The notes beneath the pieces are model-generated. The model had not been told where the DNA came from, ran no database searches, and saw only the letters and a list, made by a program, of their open reading frames with translations. A stretch of 64,000 nt of DNA from Deroplatys truncata (lineage: Eukaryota; Arthropoda; Insecta; Mantodea; Mantidae): positions 99,119,488-99,183,487 of the forward strand of contig CM060984.1 of the NCBI GenBank assembly GCA_030765065.1, read 5' to 3'. The position numbers and the translations under genes were made by a program. This document shows positions 23,868 to 35,118 of this stretch, piece by piece. Every line of letters starts with the position of its first letter. Position 1 is the stretch's first letter.

Positions 23868-24062
23868 TTAAATTAAATTGAATTATATTTATGGACGCTG
23901 TTTAACTACTATGGTCCTTAATGTCCCATCTATATTGGGCGTGAAAGACGGAAATTTTGTCAGAGGGCTCTTTATCAGGCTTGAGGTGACCACCGGTTTT
24001 ACTTCCATTCTGAAGGAAGCCATGCTAAGGATTTTTACGCCCAAACATTTTTCGGCGGAGTT
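23868..24062 (-). mobile_element. SINE family B, copy 4, internally deleted
   Basis: Family B tail and body with a deletion after GGCTTGAGGT, where the block containing TTTTACGTGCCG is missing. It ends at GCCCAAACATTTTTCGGCGG without a tRNA head. Confidence 0.85.
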
Positions 24063-24154
24063 TATTATTGCCATTGTCAAATTATTGCCTCTAACAGAAT
24101 ATTATTTCGAGTATTTTTTCAATTTCATACCTATTTGGTCTATAAGAATTTAGA

Positions 24155-24292
24155 TATAATAATAATATTATTATTAGTAGTAGTAGTAGTAGTATTAGTA
24201 GTATATGCAGTGGTGGTGGTGGTGGTGGTGATAGTGGTAGTGGTGGTGGTGGTAGTAGTAGTAGTAATTTTGGTAGTAGTAGTAGTAGTAGT
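24155..24292. repeat. Trinucleotide repeat, ATA/TAG/TGG phases
   Basis: Runs of ATA, then TAG, then TGG, with the interruption ATAGTATATGCAGTGG and a (TAG)n end. The frames at 24091-24488 (minus) derive from this. Confidence 0.95.
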
Positions 24293-24565
24293 ATAGGTCT
24301 CGCCAGGGATATTGGCATATGACCTTCAGGGCTAGCCCAGTCAGCCAGCCCTCTGATGTTTCAATACCTCCTTTGCAAGTAGCACGTGATTCCTTCGGTC
24401 CAGTTGTGGTCCAGTTCCTTCCACCGTATACAACTCCCGTCCCAACTTGCACCATTCTTCGAGCTGCAGCCCTGTATGTCACATACATCTATACGGTAAA
24501 TGACTCGTATCGTAGCTTTCCATTAAAATTTTCACATTCCAAAATCCGTGGCGCGACCTGTAATT

Positions 24566-24589
24566 GTGGTGGTAGTAGTAGTGGTGGTG

Positions 24590-24633
<44 letters not shown>

Positions 24634-24845
24634 AGCGGTAATCATGGTGGTAGTAGTTGTAGTAGTAGTGGCAGCAGCAGCAGTAGTGGCGGTAGTAGTG
24701 GTAATTGTAGCAGTGGTAGTAGTAGTAGTAGTAGTAGCAGCAGGAGTAGCGGTAGTAGTAGTGGTGATAGGAGTCGTGTGGAGGTGGCGGTGGTAGTAGT
24801 AGTAGTGGTGGTGGTGGCGGTGGTGGCGGTAGTAGTGGTAGTAGT
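24566..24845. repeat. Trinucleotide repeat, TGG/TAG/CAG mosaic
   Basis: About 280 bp of GTG, GTA, GCA and GCG triplets in a constant phase. Every frame through it is a homopolymer mix (Ser/Gly, Val, or Leu/Thr on the minus strand), so the 192-codon frame at 24319-24897 is not taken as a gene. Confidence 0.95.
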
Positions 24846-24988
24846 ATTTCTTAACAAGGATTGGGCGGTCTGGCCTGTTCCGACTTCAAAATGCTAGAGT
24901 GTCGTGCCATCTGGATAACGGTTATCTTCTATCCCTATACCCCTTGGCTCGTAGGAAAATAGGACCTTTGATAGCAAGGTATCTGTTA

Positions 24989-24990
<2 letters not shown>

Positions 24991-25034
<44 letters not shown>
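24991..25034. repeat. (TTA)n microsatellite
   Basis: Fourteen or so TTA units, nearly pure. Confidence 0.95.
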
Positions 25035-25540
25035 TATTACGTGAATAGCTAATGCGGCCCTAGTAGTCATACATAGCCTAAAGTACTATTATTGTCACCT
25101 TATTAAAATTATCATTATTATTAACTTAGCATAGTTAAACGGCAAGACCACAAACAAGTCATTGCCAATGTCATATTTTGGGAGGACATATAAGTAACTT
25201 TAAAATCAACTATCTAGATGTATGCAAGAGGGGCGTAGAAAGATGGCACTTGGAGAGTACTAACTTAAATCACCTCGTTCCTATAAGAACTGCTCTTTCT
25301 ACTACCACTTGGGAAAGTGTAAACGTGCAATATGTAATATTATGAAAACAGATAATGCTACAAAAATATATATATTTGGCAAATTGGTATTTTAATTGGC
25401 TTTAGATGTTACCTGCAGTTATACAAATTCAATCAGTATGAAGAAACTTCAAGAAGTACATTTAATTTGTCACATTAAAATCTCATATACTAATCAAAAT
25501 CATTAAGGCTAATTTGGATTAGTACTTTTTATTTTATTTT

Positions 25541-25856
25541 AGAGAAAATAAAAAAAATAATAACTTTCTTCCACGTAAAGAATAGTTACGTTTGGGGGGA
25601 TTTTCTTAAAATCTTCACCTGGATGCTTATGCTTATGCTTATGAATCAGTTACGAAATTTGTTATTTTTCCGTTGTTTCGTTTTGATTTATGTTCACAGA
25701 CGCATGTGCGAGCGGATTTTTTGAACAAAAAAAATAGTTTAGAGGATGGGGCTTAGTGGACCTCAAAACCTGTGTTTACGGTGGAATCTCAATATCGAAT
25801 ATTTGGATGAAATACAATACTTCCTGTACTTTGGATAAGTCATAGAGAAAGTAAAC
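25541..25856 (+). mobile_element. HINE-like fragment, stem-loop half
   Basis: Reads AGAATAGTTACGTTTGGGG, TTTTCTTAAAATCTTCACC, TTCGTTTTGATTTATGTTCA, the position of the GT core (CAGACGCATGTGCG), GGTGGAATCTCAATATCGAA, and ends ATAGAGAAAGTAAA. A triple GCTTATGCTTATGCTTATG lies at 25627. Confidence 0.75.
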
Positions 25857-25921
25857 GTTTGTTTTTCCCCTACCTGAACTCATTTAAGGGTTTGGAAAGA
25901 TCAATAATCATTACTAGATTA

Positions 25922-26356
25922 GGCGGCGCCGTGGTCCCGCTTGATTTATTATAATTAATTAAAGTTAATTTATTTTATTGTATCTTGTAGTTAGACCGCT
26001 CGCCTCTCACCAAGGCAGCCCAGGTTTGATTCCAGGGACTCGCATGTGAGATTTGTGGTGGACAAAGTGGCGTCTGGGCAGGTTTTCTCCCGGTTCTCCG
26101 GTTTTCTCCGACATTTCATTCCACCGGTGCTCCATCATCACCTTTCCTTTTATGCATTTCACGTCGTTTCATATCATCTACTTCCTTGCTATCTATCAAG
26201 CATCGGGCTGATCACCATCCTGGATATTCTATCTCAGGGATCACCAGCGTTACAGAAAGAGGGTATGGAGGGAATTTTCATTTCCACTCGTGCTGCCAAG
26301 CACAGAAAATTAATTAGCTTAGCTTGTCAATTGTCTTCTAATGTAGTAGGTGGGTG
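25922..26356 (+). mobile_element. SINE family D, head interrupted
   Basis: A tRNA-derived head: GGCGCCGTGGTCCCG, then TTAGACCGCTCGCCTCTCAC and a B box AGGTTTGATTCCAGG. A ~45-bp AT-rich insertion (25942-25989) separates the two halves. The body reads CGCATGTGAGATTTGTGG, GGTTTTCTCCCGGTTCTCCG and ATTCCACCGGTG, a type common in insect SINEs. The frame at 26046-26357 is SINE sequence. Confidence 0.75.
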
Positions 26357-28500
26357 AACCATCGACTTTGAAGCTTAGCTCTTAAGAGAGTAGGTTGGGC
26401 TTCACTCTTCTATCTAATCCAAAGTATCTGCTCCTCGACAGGTCTCTGAACCTTGTAAGTCTTGGGGGTGTAAGTTCTACATATATTTAATATATCTTAA
26501 TATATTTAGTTCCTGTTGGAATCTTTACGATGAGTTAGTCTGGGACTTTTTTATTTTCTGGAACTGTTGGTGTACTTTTATCAGATTAAATTAAGCTTCA
26601 CTAAAATGTTAAATAGGTACTAGTATTCCATAACATGAATCCTTGTGTTGGGAAGAGGAACTAAACGGTTACGAAACAAGTGGGCGGAGAATCGGAAGGA
26701 CAGTCAGGTAAAGAAAACATCCGCAGTTCCAAGTTGCATTTACTAACGAGGCTGAGGCCTGCACATGTACTGTTTTCATTGTACGACTGCACGTTTCCCT
26801 ATCGCCTTTCCCCACACTTCCCTCCGATCCCTAGACCTGATTGTCAACAAAATACAGTGGCGCTCATATCGTAACCGACGAATTAGTATTCGCATCATGT
26901 GAAAACATAGGATTATACCTCACACACAGAAAAAACTGCTCTGTTTGAAAGTAGGACTTGATATTCAGTTAAAAACAACAAATATAGACCCTCGTTTCTT
27001 AGGAAACGATGCTCATATAAACTGAAACTGTCGTGTTTCTCTTTCTTTACCACAAATTAATTTTCTACTTTCAAAAAGTAACTTGTAAGTACATTATGCG
27101 ATTTCTCAAGTTGTGCATTTTAAACATTAAAACAATGGCAAGTTTCTTAAACGGAAACAATAATAATAATAATAATAATAATTAATAAAGTCATGTTTCT
27201 GGCCGTGTCTTTCTGTTCTCATTATTATTTATCTATTTATTTCACATCTGTTTTACATAGCAGTAGTTGTAGGCACAGAATTGAATGATAGTCATTTCTT
27301 TAAAAGGCATTTACTGGTAACAGTAACTTTCGCCTTGAACCCTTGGTAGAATATACAATGATATGAAATTTCAAAGTGTACTTCTTGGATTATGAGTATT
27401 TGTACCTATAACAGTGATTATTTTGGATATGGTTAAACGCACAAAAATGTTTGACATTATATTTTTAGAGCCCTATGCTTTTACTGTAGTAAACTTTTGT
27501 CTTCTGTTATAGTTTTCGAATTAGTAGGTGAAATGTAATAATAGTCAAAAAGACTTAATAGATTGCTTAAAAGGTAATTGAAGATAAACATTTTAGTTGT
27601 CATGGCAGTATCTCAGACATAATATTCTAAACAAATTCCTTAGTCATCGTTTAGAAACAATAAAACAGATAAAAGCAAAAAGGTAAAAGCATTTTCTCAT
27701 GGGGTGTTTGGGTGGTAATATTTCTGGACACCCTTTTCCTTGTATCCCTAAAATGTGCTTGAATTAAGTAAAAACTTTAATTTAAATTATTTAATTTCTT
27801 CTCTGGTTTATATAAGTTATTTTATGAATTTTTAATTATATCTTGCAATGATTTTAGCATTTTAGCCTTTAAGTTAAACAAACTAAAATACTTCTAGTTA
27901 TAAATTAAGAAATTTATTTTTAAACCTGTCTTTGTGTGATATTATTTACACACACATAATCATGCGCGATACTTGTCTTTTTTCGGTGAATACAAACCGT
28001 GTTTTTAATTGAAATTTAATTTCAGCGTTTGTAATCGAATTAAATGTTTAATTATTTTAGGTAAAGCGTAGGTATATAAGTTAAAAATTAGGCCAGGAAA
28101 ACTTGTTGAACAAATGTATGCATAGTAAATTCGAAGTCATTTCTGAAGAATGCAGTGTTTGTTGTTTACTCTCTTAAATTGGGATTTTGTTTAATAGCAG
28201 ATTTATAATTTCTTATTATTCAGTGAAAAACACCCAGTCAAGCTCGCATTTAAAATTTCTGAACTTGGCGGAGGCTATGAATTAACACTGATTAAATAAA
28301 AAAAATTACCTGCCCAATAGGAAATTCCAAAATGGAACCTCACGTTAGAAGCCAAGGGGTCTAAACCAATTTTTCCATATCAATAAAATGTTCCACCTAC
28401 ATTTTGCATAGCGTGACATGCATTTAGTTTAACCTGTCAAAACAGTCTCGCCAACAGGAGACTTTTTAATCTTGCGGATGACAGAAAATCCCAGTGCAAC
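26357..28500. other. AT-rich stretch without recognisable gene
   Basis: Contains only an (AAT)n run at 27159-27181 and A/T-rich text. No repeat family or coding block is recognised. Confidence 0.5.
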
Positions 28501-28514
28501 AGTTTTTGGCAACG

Positions 28515-28665
28515 TCACAGTAGACATGGGTAAGCTGTATAACGAGACCTTACTCCAGCTCACCATGTTTCTTTATGACCCACATTTTTCAACAAAAACA
28601 ATATTGAACCGTTCCCTCACGCCCCATATGCTCCTGACCTTGTAGCAAGTGATTTCTGGCTGGCA
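28515..28665 (+). pseudogene. Mariner transposase C-terminal scrap
   Basis: With one frame change the plus strand reads ACTCCAGCTCACCATG (a remnant of APAHTA/H) and then PHAPYAPDLVASDFWL, the mariner PHPPYSPDLAPCDFWL motif with the catalytic Asp of SDFWL kept. No terminal repeats are visible. It ends before the next HINE-like copy. Confidence 0.55.
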
Positions 28666-28796
28666 GTTTTCAAGTCACCGGTCAGACTTCCAAAGTTGCG
28701 GGACTCTTGTGTTAACTTTCTTACGTTTCTCTTGTGTCGTTGTCGAGAAGTCGCTATAGTACTAAAGAGGACAGTATGTTGATATTCTCCTTTCTT

Positions 28797-29570
28797 TTTA
28801 CTTTCTCTATTACGTACATAGCAGGCAAGGAAGGACGATATTCCACCCAAAAATTCGATATTGAGATTTCATCGGAAATACATGTTTTGAGGCTCCTGGA
28901 TAAAACGAAGCATTTTTAGAAAAAGATGTGTGTTGTATGTGAACAGCATAATTCAGAAATGAAAACTCGATTAAATCCAATGAAGGTTTAGGACCTTCCA
29001 AGAATGTGACATGAAGATTTTCAAGAAAATTCCCACCCTAAACTACCCTTTACAGGGAAAAAATGTTTCGTTATTTTTTATTTTCTCAAAAATGGCTCTA
29101 ACAATTTTGATTAAAATACTATACGTTTAAGTTATTTTCATGAAAAATGTATATCTTGTATTTTCTAGGAGTAGCCTCTGAAGTCCCCTTTATTCTGAAC
29201 CATTTTTATATAAGAGATAGACAAAACCTTATTATACAAAAAATATAGATCACGTCGGAGCATACAATTCAAGTTAGATAACATTTTTGTGGCGTTAACC
29301 ATTTCTGAGATATTTTTTGTTATTGGTTTGAATTTTCAGATACTTTATACTTCTCAACTGCATTTTCGAATTATTTTTTTCTTCTTTCTTTCTTTCTTTC
29401 TCGTGTTTATACAAAGAGAACAGACTTGATTATCGTTTTAGCTTATTATATCTACAATGAAACGAGGAAAAGCTCTACCTGTACTAACAAGTAGACAGAG
29501 GAATATGCTTTCGTAAGAGAAAGCTTTTGTAGATGAGCGAGTAGAGAAAGTCATGTGACTACAAATTACG
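28797..29570 (-). mobile_element. HINE-like element
   Basis: Stem-loop end TTTCTCTATTACGTACATAG, then ATTCGATATTGAGATTTCAT. The GT core is almost lost (GTGTGTTGTATGTGAACAG). A pyrimidine run (TTTCTTTCTTTCTTTC) occurs near 29385, and it ends GAGAAAGTCATGTGACTAC. The next copy follows within ~10 bp. Confidence 0.85.
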
Positions 29571-29576
29571 GTTTCT

Positions 29577-29645
29577 GCTTTCTCTACTACGTACATAGTA
29601 GGTAGAGAAGGGACATACCAAAACTTCATCGGAATTCCCTGTGTA

Positions 29646-29687
<42 letters not shown>

Positions 29688-30892
29688 CGCGCGCGCGCCT
29701 GTGTATGTGAACAGCATAACTTAAAAACGAAAAGTCGGATAAATACCAAAGTTGGTATTTAGGTTCAGTACTTTCCAAATATGCAACAAGAAGGTTTTCA
29801 AGAAAAAAAAACCCACCCCAAATAAGCCTTTACATGGAACATGTTTCGATATCTTTGATCTTCTAAAAAGTGACTCTAAGATATTAATTAAAATGCCGTA
29901 TATTAAAGCTATTTATGTTGCAAATAGAATGTATATCTTGAATTTTCTGGTAATATCATATGAATTCCATTGCATTCGCAAGGAATTTTATATATCTCGC
30001 ATAACTGGTAAACGTTAAGCGGTAGACGAAAACGTACTACACAAAAAATGTAATCTCTTTAAGACAATAAATGTTTTGTGTCATAAGCCATTTCGAAGAC
30101 ATCCGTTATTAATGGTTCGAATTGTTCAATACTTAGCCATTTTTTTTAAATACTGTCGATTTTCAGTTGTTTCTCGCAATGTCATGGAAAGCGTATGTAA
30201 TTTTAAGTCCAGTATATAGCGTCCAGTTTTTAAACATTTACTATTGCTAATCCCTTTGTATCTATTACGAAATGTGTAACGCAGCTATTTCCGGAAAGCT
30301 TTTTATTTGTTTATTTAAGATTTCTTTACAACAAAGAAGGTCATCAGCGTCCACAGTAATGGTAATATTTGTTACATAACATATAGTAATGTGTAAACAA
30401 AATTTAATACAAATGTATTAGAACTGTGGTTAACTGGCAATTTTAACTTTGCTAAAAATGGAATTTAGTATGCGTACTTTGATAAACAGTGATAGTAGTA
30501 TTAGTATCTGGTTTCAACTATAAAATAACATATAGCAGACAACAGCTGTGATACCTCCATTAACTTGATAACTTTTCTGCATCCTTCGGCGGTACTAAAT
30601 TTAGAATACAGGTCTCTCTTGAGCTTTAAGTCCCTTCTTTCATTCAGTAAAGCTAGGGACTCCAGGATAAAGCGAGATGTTCACACGTATTCTTGAGCTG
30701 AGCATTTCGGGCATGGATTTTTGGTTTATTCATCAGATAACTATGGCTAATGTTGACGTGAGCATTCTGGTAAGTAGTTTATCTCGATTAATATGAAGTA
30801 CGTAGGAAAATAAACTTTCGTAAGAATAAATTAATTTGTATACTCACTAATAAGCGATAGAAAGTAGAGAAAGCCATTGAATGTAACACATC
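29577..30892 (-). mobile_element. HINE-like element with long GT core and inserted block
   Basis: Stem-loop end TACGTACATAGTAGGTAGAG, followed by a (GT)n core of ~36 bp with a (CG) run at 29687-29698. Body landmarks are intact to ATTTCCGGAAAGC. A ~475 bp unrelated block (30302-30776) follows, then the CTGATG half resumes at TAGTTTATCTCGATTAATAT and ends ATGTAACACATCAGAC. Confidence 0.85.
30302..30776. mobile_element. Unidentified insertion in a HINE-like copy
   Basis: The sequence is absent from all other HINE-like copies at this point. It starts TTTTTATTTGTTTATTTAAG and ends near GTGAGCATTCTGG. It has no tRNA head, terminal repeats or open frame that I can identify. The boundaries are approximate. 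Confidence 0.55.
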
Positions 30893-30895
30893 AGA

Positions 30896-31186
30896 CTTTT
30901 TTTAAAGTACTGTCGCTTTTCAGCTGTTTTTCACGATATCATGAAAAGAGAATGGAATTTATAGGCCAGCATATAGCGAACGGACTTTAAAACATCTGAC
31001 TATCGATTCCGCTCCCTCTATCCACCATATAGCTTAAACGAAGTGTGTAATCAAACAGTTTCTGTAGCTTATCTGGACTAACATGAAGTACATGGAATAA
31101 TAAGCTTTAATAAAAATAGTGTGTAGAAGCTATATAAAAGTAAGCCATAGTAAATATAGAAAATCGTGCGAATATAACACATCAGA
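30896..31186 (-). mobile_element. HINE-like fragment, CTGATG half
   Basis: Begins mid-body at AAAGTACTGTCGCTTTTCAG and runs through GCCAGCATATAGCG to ATATAACACATCAGATG. It is placed directly after a complete copy in the same orientation, as in a partial tandem array. Confidence 0.8.
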
Positions 31187-31191
31187 TGTTT

Positions 31192-31407
31192 AGTATTGCA
31201 TTCCACCCAAAAATTCGATACCGAGATTTCACCGGAAATTCATGTTCTGAGGCGCGCTTAATCCAAAAAAGAGAAACATTTTTAGAAAAGGTTCCATGTG
31301 TGCGAATGTTTGTGTGGATGTGTGTCTGTGCTTGTGAACACATAACTCAAAAACGAAAAGTCGGATAAATACCAAATTTTGCATTTAGGTCCATATCTTT
31401 CAAAAAT
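31192..31407 (-). mobile_element. HINE-like fragment joined head-to-head
   Basis: The stem-loop half without the stem itself, from TTGCATTCCACCCAAAAATT to CCATATCTTTCAAAAATGTC. At 31408 the sequence switches to the opposite orientation. Confidence 0.8.
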
Positions 31408-32026
31408 GTCCAGAACATAAAAAAAAGAATAACGAATTCCCATTTGAGAAAAAGTATAAGTATTGGAAAATTCAAACAAATAAAAAGGAATATCCCAGAA
31501 ATGATTCACCCCACAAAAAAGTATATGACATAAATTGTGTGTTTTAACGAGATCTACATTTTTGTGTAGTAAAACTTTGTATACCTCTTGCGGTTTAGCA
31601 GTTATGCAATAACCATTCAGTATGAACAGGACTTTTGGGGACATTCCCATAAAATTCAAAATATACATTTCATTTGCCACAAAAATGTCTTAACATATGA
31701 TATTTTAATCAAAATCGCCAGAGCCACTTTTGAGAAAATCAAAATTTTCGATAAATATTCCATGTAGGGTAGTCTGGGATGGAGGATATCCTTGAAAATC
31801 TTCGTGTCGTATACTTGGAGGATGAAGAGCTAAAATACCAAGTTTCGTATTTAACTGACTTTTCATTTTTAGTGCAGTTCACAGACACATGCACACGGAC
31901 TGTTTTCTAAACATGCTTTACTTTAGCTCATTGGGCTTCAAACGCATATTTCCAATGAAATCTCAACATAGAATTTTTGGAAGGATTAGAACACTTCCTT
32001 TTCTTACTATATGTAGTAGAGAAAGT
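31408..32026 (+). mobile_element. HINE-like fragment, inverted partner
   Basis: Runs from CAGAACATAAAAAAAAGAAT through TTTTTGTGTAGTAAAACTTT, ATTCCATGTAGGGTAGTCTG and a reduced GT core (CACATGCACACGGAC) to the stem-loop end TATGTAGTAGAGAAAGTAA. The CTGATG end is missing. Confidence 0.85.
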
Positions 32027-32604
32027 AAAAATGTGCATTGTTTGGACGATGGTTAATTTTCTGGCGTCTGTTTATTGAAACTTTCGGGATATGCTTATTT
32101 TAGTTCACTTTTGAAACACCACAGAAATGTGATTGAAATACACATTTTAAAGAACAGTTAAGTTCGTGGATAAACAAGGTACAGTACAAGTACAGTATAT
32201 TCGAACCAGTTAACTAAGAATTAATTTGCCTATGAATACATTGGGGTGTGTGTGGTTGTTTCCGTATACACTTAGATACTGCGATTGTCTCGCGAATGAT
32301 ATATTAAATAACTGTCACTGTTTTCGTTGGCACCAGTATTCAGCGGGCAGCAACAAGCAATAAAAAATGATATTATCTCGTAATCTGTTAACTTTCGGAC
32401 CCATATTTACAGGAGCTCTTTTGCTTCCCATCCTATATTTTTGAATATCGCTTGTAGAACATACTGTATATATTGATATAAAGGGCAATTAGCGGGTTAA
32501 GTGTTTAACTTAAGTGGATGCACTAATTGCCACAATTTAATAATTACCACAATTTCTAATAGATTGCAATGCTGCCTTTATGTTCAGTTGAGGTGCTCGA
32601 TATA
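32027..32604. other. No recognisable feature
   Basis: AT-rich spacer between a HINE-like copy and the second tRNA-carrying DNA transposon. Nothing recognised. Confidence 0.5.
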
Positions 32605-32606
32605 TA

Positions 32607-33684
32607 CCAGGTGGCCCAAACAAGCCGTCCTTTGCAGTTTTATGTTTCCCTTATACATAGGAGCAAAAGAAGTTGCCGCATCACTGATGTTCATAGGGGC
32701 AGTGCAGGCACAAAGCGAAAAGCCATTGAGGTAGTTCTGATATCTGCGTATATTTACGTGGTAATTTCATACCAATAAGCGTCTCGTGGTTGCCTGCTTG
32801 CAGTTCGAACCAGGTCATTCCGACAAAAAGGTAATTTTCACCAATAACGAACACACGTTTATGGTTACAATGTGTACGGAGACGCACCAAAATGCAGCTG
32901 ATGCTCAAACCTGTGTTCTGAACATTTTCAGACGCGACAACTCTCTCCAGGACCTCCCTTTCTTTCTTTCTTTTTTTCTGTTTTGTTTGTTTTGTTTGGC
33001 GTACAATATTGAATGGTGGATCTTTCTAGGTAGAACGTGAGCCTGAGAGACCCTTACACCAATTCGTTCTCAAAGGCGAGCAAATTTTTGCACATGCTTA
33101 TTATGAATAATCACTAATAGAAAATCATTTAATTCTAAATCACCTTTAAAGGTAAATAAATATGATAAAAATTGAATTTTGTTTAATTTTGCTAACTTTC
33201 CGGCACCAGTTGGTGCTACATAGTTGTACTGATTGTAGATTAACTGTCATGGAACTAACTGACTTAACACGTGTGCTCAGGTTTGCGTCAAACGGTAATT
33301 CTGAATTCTTGTTAATGGGCGGATTGATTATAAAATAACCGACAACCCCACCCCCCCCACACACACACACATAGGTACTCTCTCATTCAAACATCAGACC
33401 CTGGGGATACCGTGAAATGTTTTTGTTTAAAGACGACTTTCTGGAGTCCAGCCGGGAATCGCACCCAAAACACCTCATACAGCAGGCAGTTTCTCTACCA
33501 AGTGAACTCTGGGATCAGCAATAGCAGTTAAATTATTAGTTTTCAAGTATTGGTCTTTCATTTAGCGGTCTTCTCTCTATCGAATGGAGTCCTCTTTGCA
33601 GTTCACCTTAGGCAAACCTTTTGACATCCGCACTATCCGGTATAAACTAACTTCAACTAAGGACGGCTTGTGTGGGCCATCTGG
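32607..33684 (+). mobile_element. Tc1/mariner-type element with DUF4817-like relic, copy 2
   Basis: Terminal inverted repeats of ~26 bp (left CCAGGTGGCCCAAACAAGCC; right reversed CCAGATGGCCCACACAAGCC) are flanked by TA at 32605-32606 and 33685-33686. At 32830-32960 the plus strand reads IFTNNEHTFMVTMCTETHQN then AADA, resembling the N-terminal DUF4817 region of insect transposases, which I infer from memory. The catalytic core is gone. Confidence 0.88.
33441..33518 (-). repeat. tRNA-derived segment in the DNA transposon, copy 2
   Basis: Counterpart of 9093-9170, with the B box mutated (GGTGCGATTCCCGG on the minus strand) and the A-box-like region GTTCACTTGGTAGAGA. The identical internal location shows that it travelled with the transposon. 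Confidence 0.8.
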
Positions 33685-33814
33685 TATAATCCAAACGTTC
33701 CAAGGCATAAAAAATGATGGCAGAGATCTACGTCTGTTGCTAATATCAGGCGTGGTTTCATTCATTAAAAATATTCCGGAAAATAGGCAGCTGGGTTTAA
33801 AATGTAGTTCTTTT

Positions 33815-33935
33815 TACTTTCTCTGTCACGTTCCAAGTACGTAGAGAAGGTATTGTTACCACCCAAAATACGATATCGAGATTTCGCCGGAAATACTATA
33901 TGCTTTTAGGCTCCCTGAAATAAAAAGAAACTCAT
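33815..33935 (-). mobile_element. HINE-like fragment, stem-loop end only
   Basis: About 120 bp: TTTTTACTTTCTCTGTCACG, AGTACGTAGAGAAGGTATTG, ATACGATATCGAGATTTCGC, GGCTCCCTGAAATAAAAAG. A second stem-loop end begins a few bases downstream. Confidence 0.8.
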
Positions 33936-34404
33936 TTTTACTTTCTCCACTACGTGATTACAATAAATAAAGTATTATATTCTACCCAAAAATTCAATGT
34001 CTATATTTAAAATACATCTTTTAAAACTCCTGAATAAAAAACATCAGTGTCAGAAAAAGGTCCAAGTGTTTGTGTGTGTGTGAGTGTGTATGTGTGTGTA
34101 AACAGCATAACTCAAAAACGAAAAGTCAGTTACATACCAAACTTGGTATTTAAGCTGGGCATCTCCCAACGATGCGACAAAAATATTTTCAAGAAAACCC
34201 CGCATCCAAAGTGCCTTTCACATGGAAAATTTTTCGAAAATTTTTATTTTCTCAAAAACGACTAAATATTTTAATTAAAAACCCATATGTTGAGCTTTTT
34301 TCATGGCAAATAAAATGTATATGTTAAACTTTCTGAGAATAGCGTGTAGAATTGTTAAGCAGTAAGAGATTGAGAGATTGACAAAACCTTAATACACAAA
34401 AACA

Positions 34405-34481
34405 TTTTTTTTATTTATGAACGCTCTTTAACTGCAGTGGTCCTTAGCGTCCCGTGCTATATTAGGCGTGAATGTCTGGTA
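34405..34481 (-). mobile_element. SINE family B, copy 5, 3' scrap
   Basis: Only the tail-proximal ~77 bp: TTTATTTATGAACGCTCTTT, CTTAGCGTCCCGTGCTATAT, GGCGTGAATGTCTGGTAA. This is 5' truncation typical of target-primed insertion. Confidence 0.8.
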
Positions 34482-34634
34482 AAAGCACACAATTTATATC
34501 CGGTAAAATCTTTTGTGGCGTTAACAATTTCGTGATATTAGTTTGAATTTTCAAATGATTACTCTTTCTTCTTGTAATCATGTAAAGTATGGAAGTTCAA
34601 GGCCATTCTTAAAAATCAGAATCTCGCTTTAGCC

Positions 34635-34896
34635 TCTAACCTCTTTTCTTTTAGTTCCATTTAGTTCATTGCCTTTAACTGCAATGGTGCTAACACGTAT
34701 TCGCTTGCGTTGGATTTCTGGTAAACTTTGGGTTTTATTCATTAGATCATACACACACACACATTCATACTGTCAGACTCTGGGGAGGATAAGTATAATA
34801 TTGGTTAGAGAAAAATCTCCACCCTAGCCGGGAATCGAACCCGGGTCCCGTCGCGCAATACGCAGGTGCTCTACCGACTGAGCTACGAGTCCAACC
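34635..34896 (-). mobile_element. SINE family A, copy 3, full length
   Basis: The minus strand reads GACTCGTAGCTCAGTCGGTA, B box GGGTTCGATTCCCGG, GGAGATTTTTCTCTAACCAA, then GTCTGACAGTATGAATGTG and a tail rich in AAAAGAAAAGAGG. This is the best-preserved family A head. It interrupts HINE-like sequence at 34634|34897. Confidence 0.88.
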
Positions 34897-35035
34897 TAGA
34901 CTTTTATACTTGCAGCAAATGTATAAATTAGTAATGAAAGTTTATCTGGATTAACCAGAAAAATAACATTTTGAAAGAATAGTTTTTAGAAGAATTATTA
35001 GAGAAAGTCATGTGAGTGTTACAGATAAGGTTTTT

Positions 35036-35118
35036 TTCTAAAAGTGCCTTTTTGGATTCAAGGGGCCTCTTACGTATATCTCTGACGAAATCGTGTTTTG
35101 AATGCAATACTATATTTT
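35036..35118 (+). mobile_element. HINE-like scrap, stem-loop side
   Basis: CTAAAAGTGCCTTTTTGGAT, GGCCTCTTACGTATATCTCT and AATGCAATACTA in the opposite orientation to the copy just before it. Confidence 0.6.

Larger units (their letters stand above)
33940..35030 (-). mobile_element. HINE-like element with two nested SINE pieces
   Basis: Stem-loop end CTTTCTCCACTACGTGATTA, GT core at 34066-34100 (GTGTGTGTGTGAGTGTG), full body, and end GAGAAAGTCATGTGAGTGTT. A family B SINE scrap lies at 34405-34481 and a family A SINE at 34635-34896. Confidence 0.85.

Noticed and set aside
24319..24897. 192-codon open frame rich in Ser and Gly
   Set aside because: It is the translation of the TGG/TAG trinucleotide array; other frames through the array are equally open.
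25627..25645. Telomere-like repeat (TTATGC)
   Set aside because: Only three units inside a HINE-like fragment; not a known telomere motif.
34807..34896. tRNA gene on the minus strand
   Set aside because: A and B boxes are present, but the same head plus body occurs at 3503 and 17685, so it is a SINE head.
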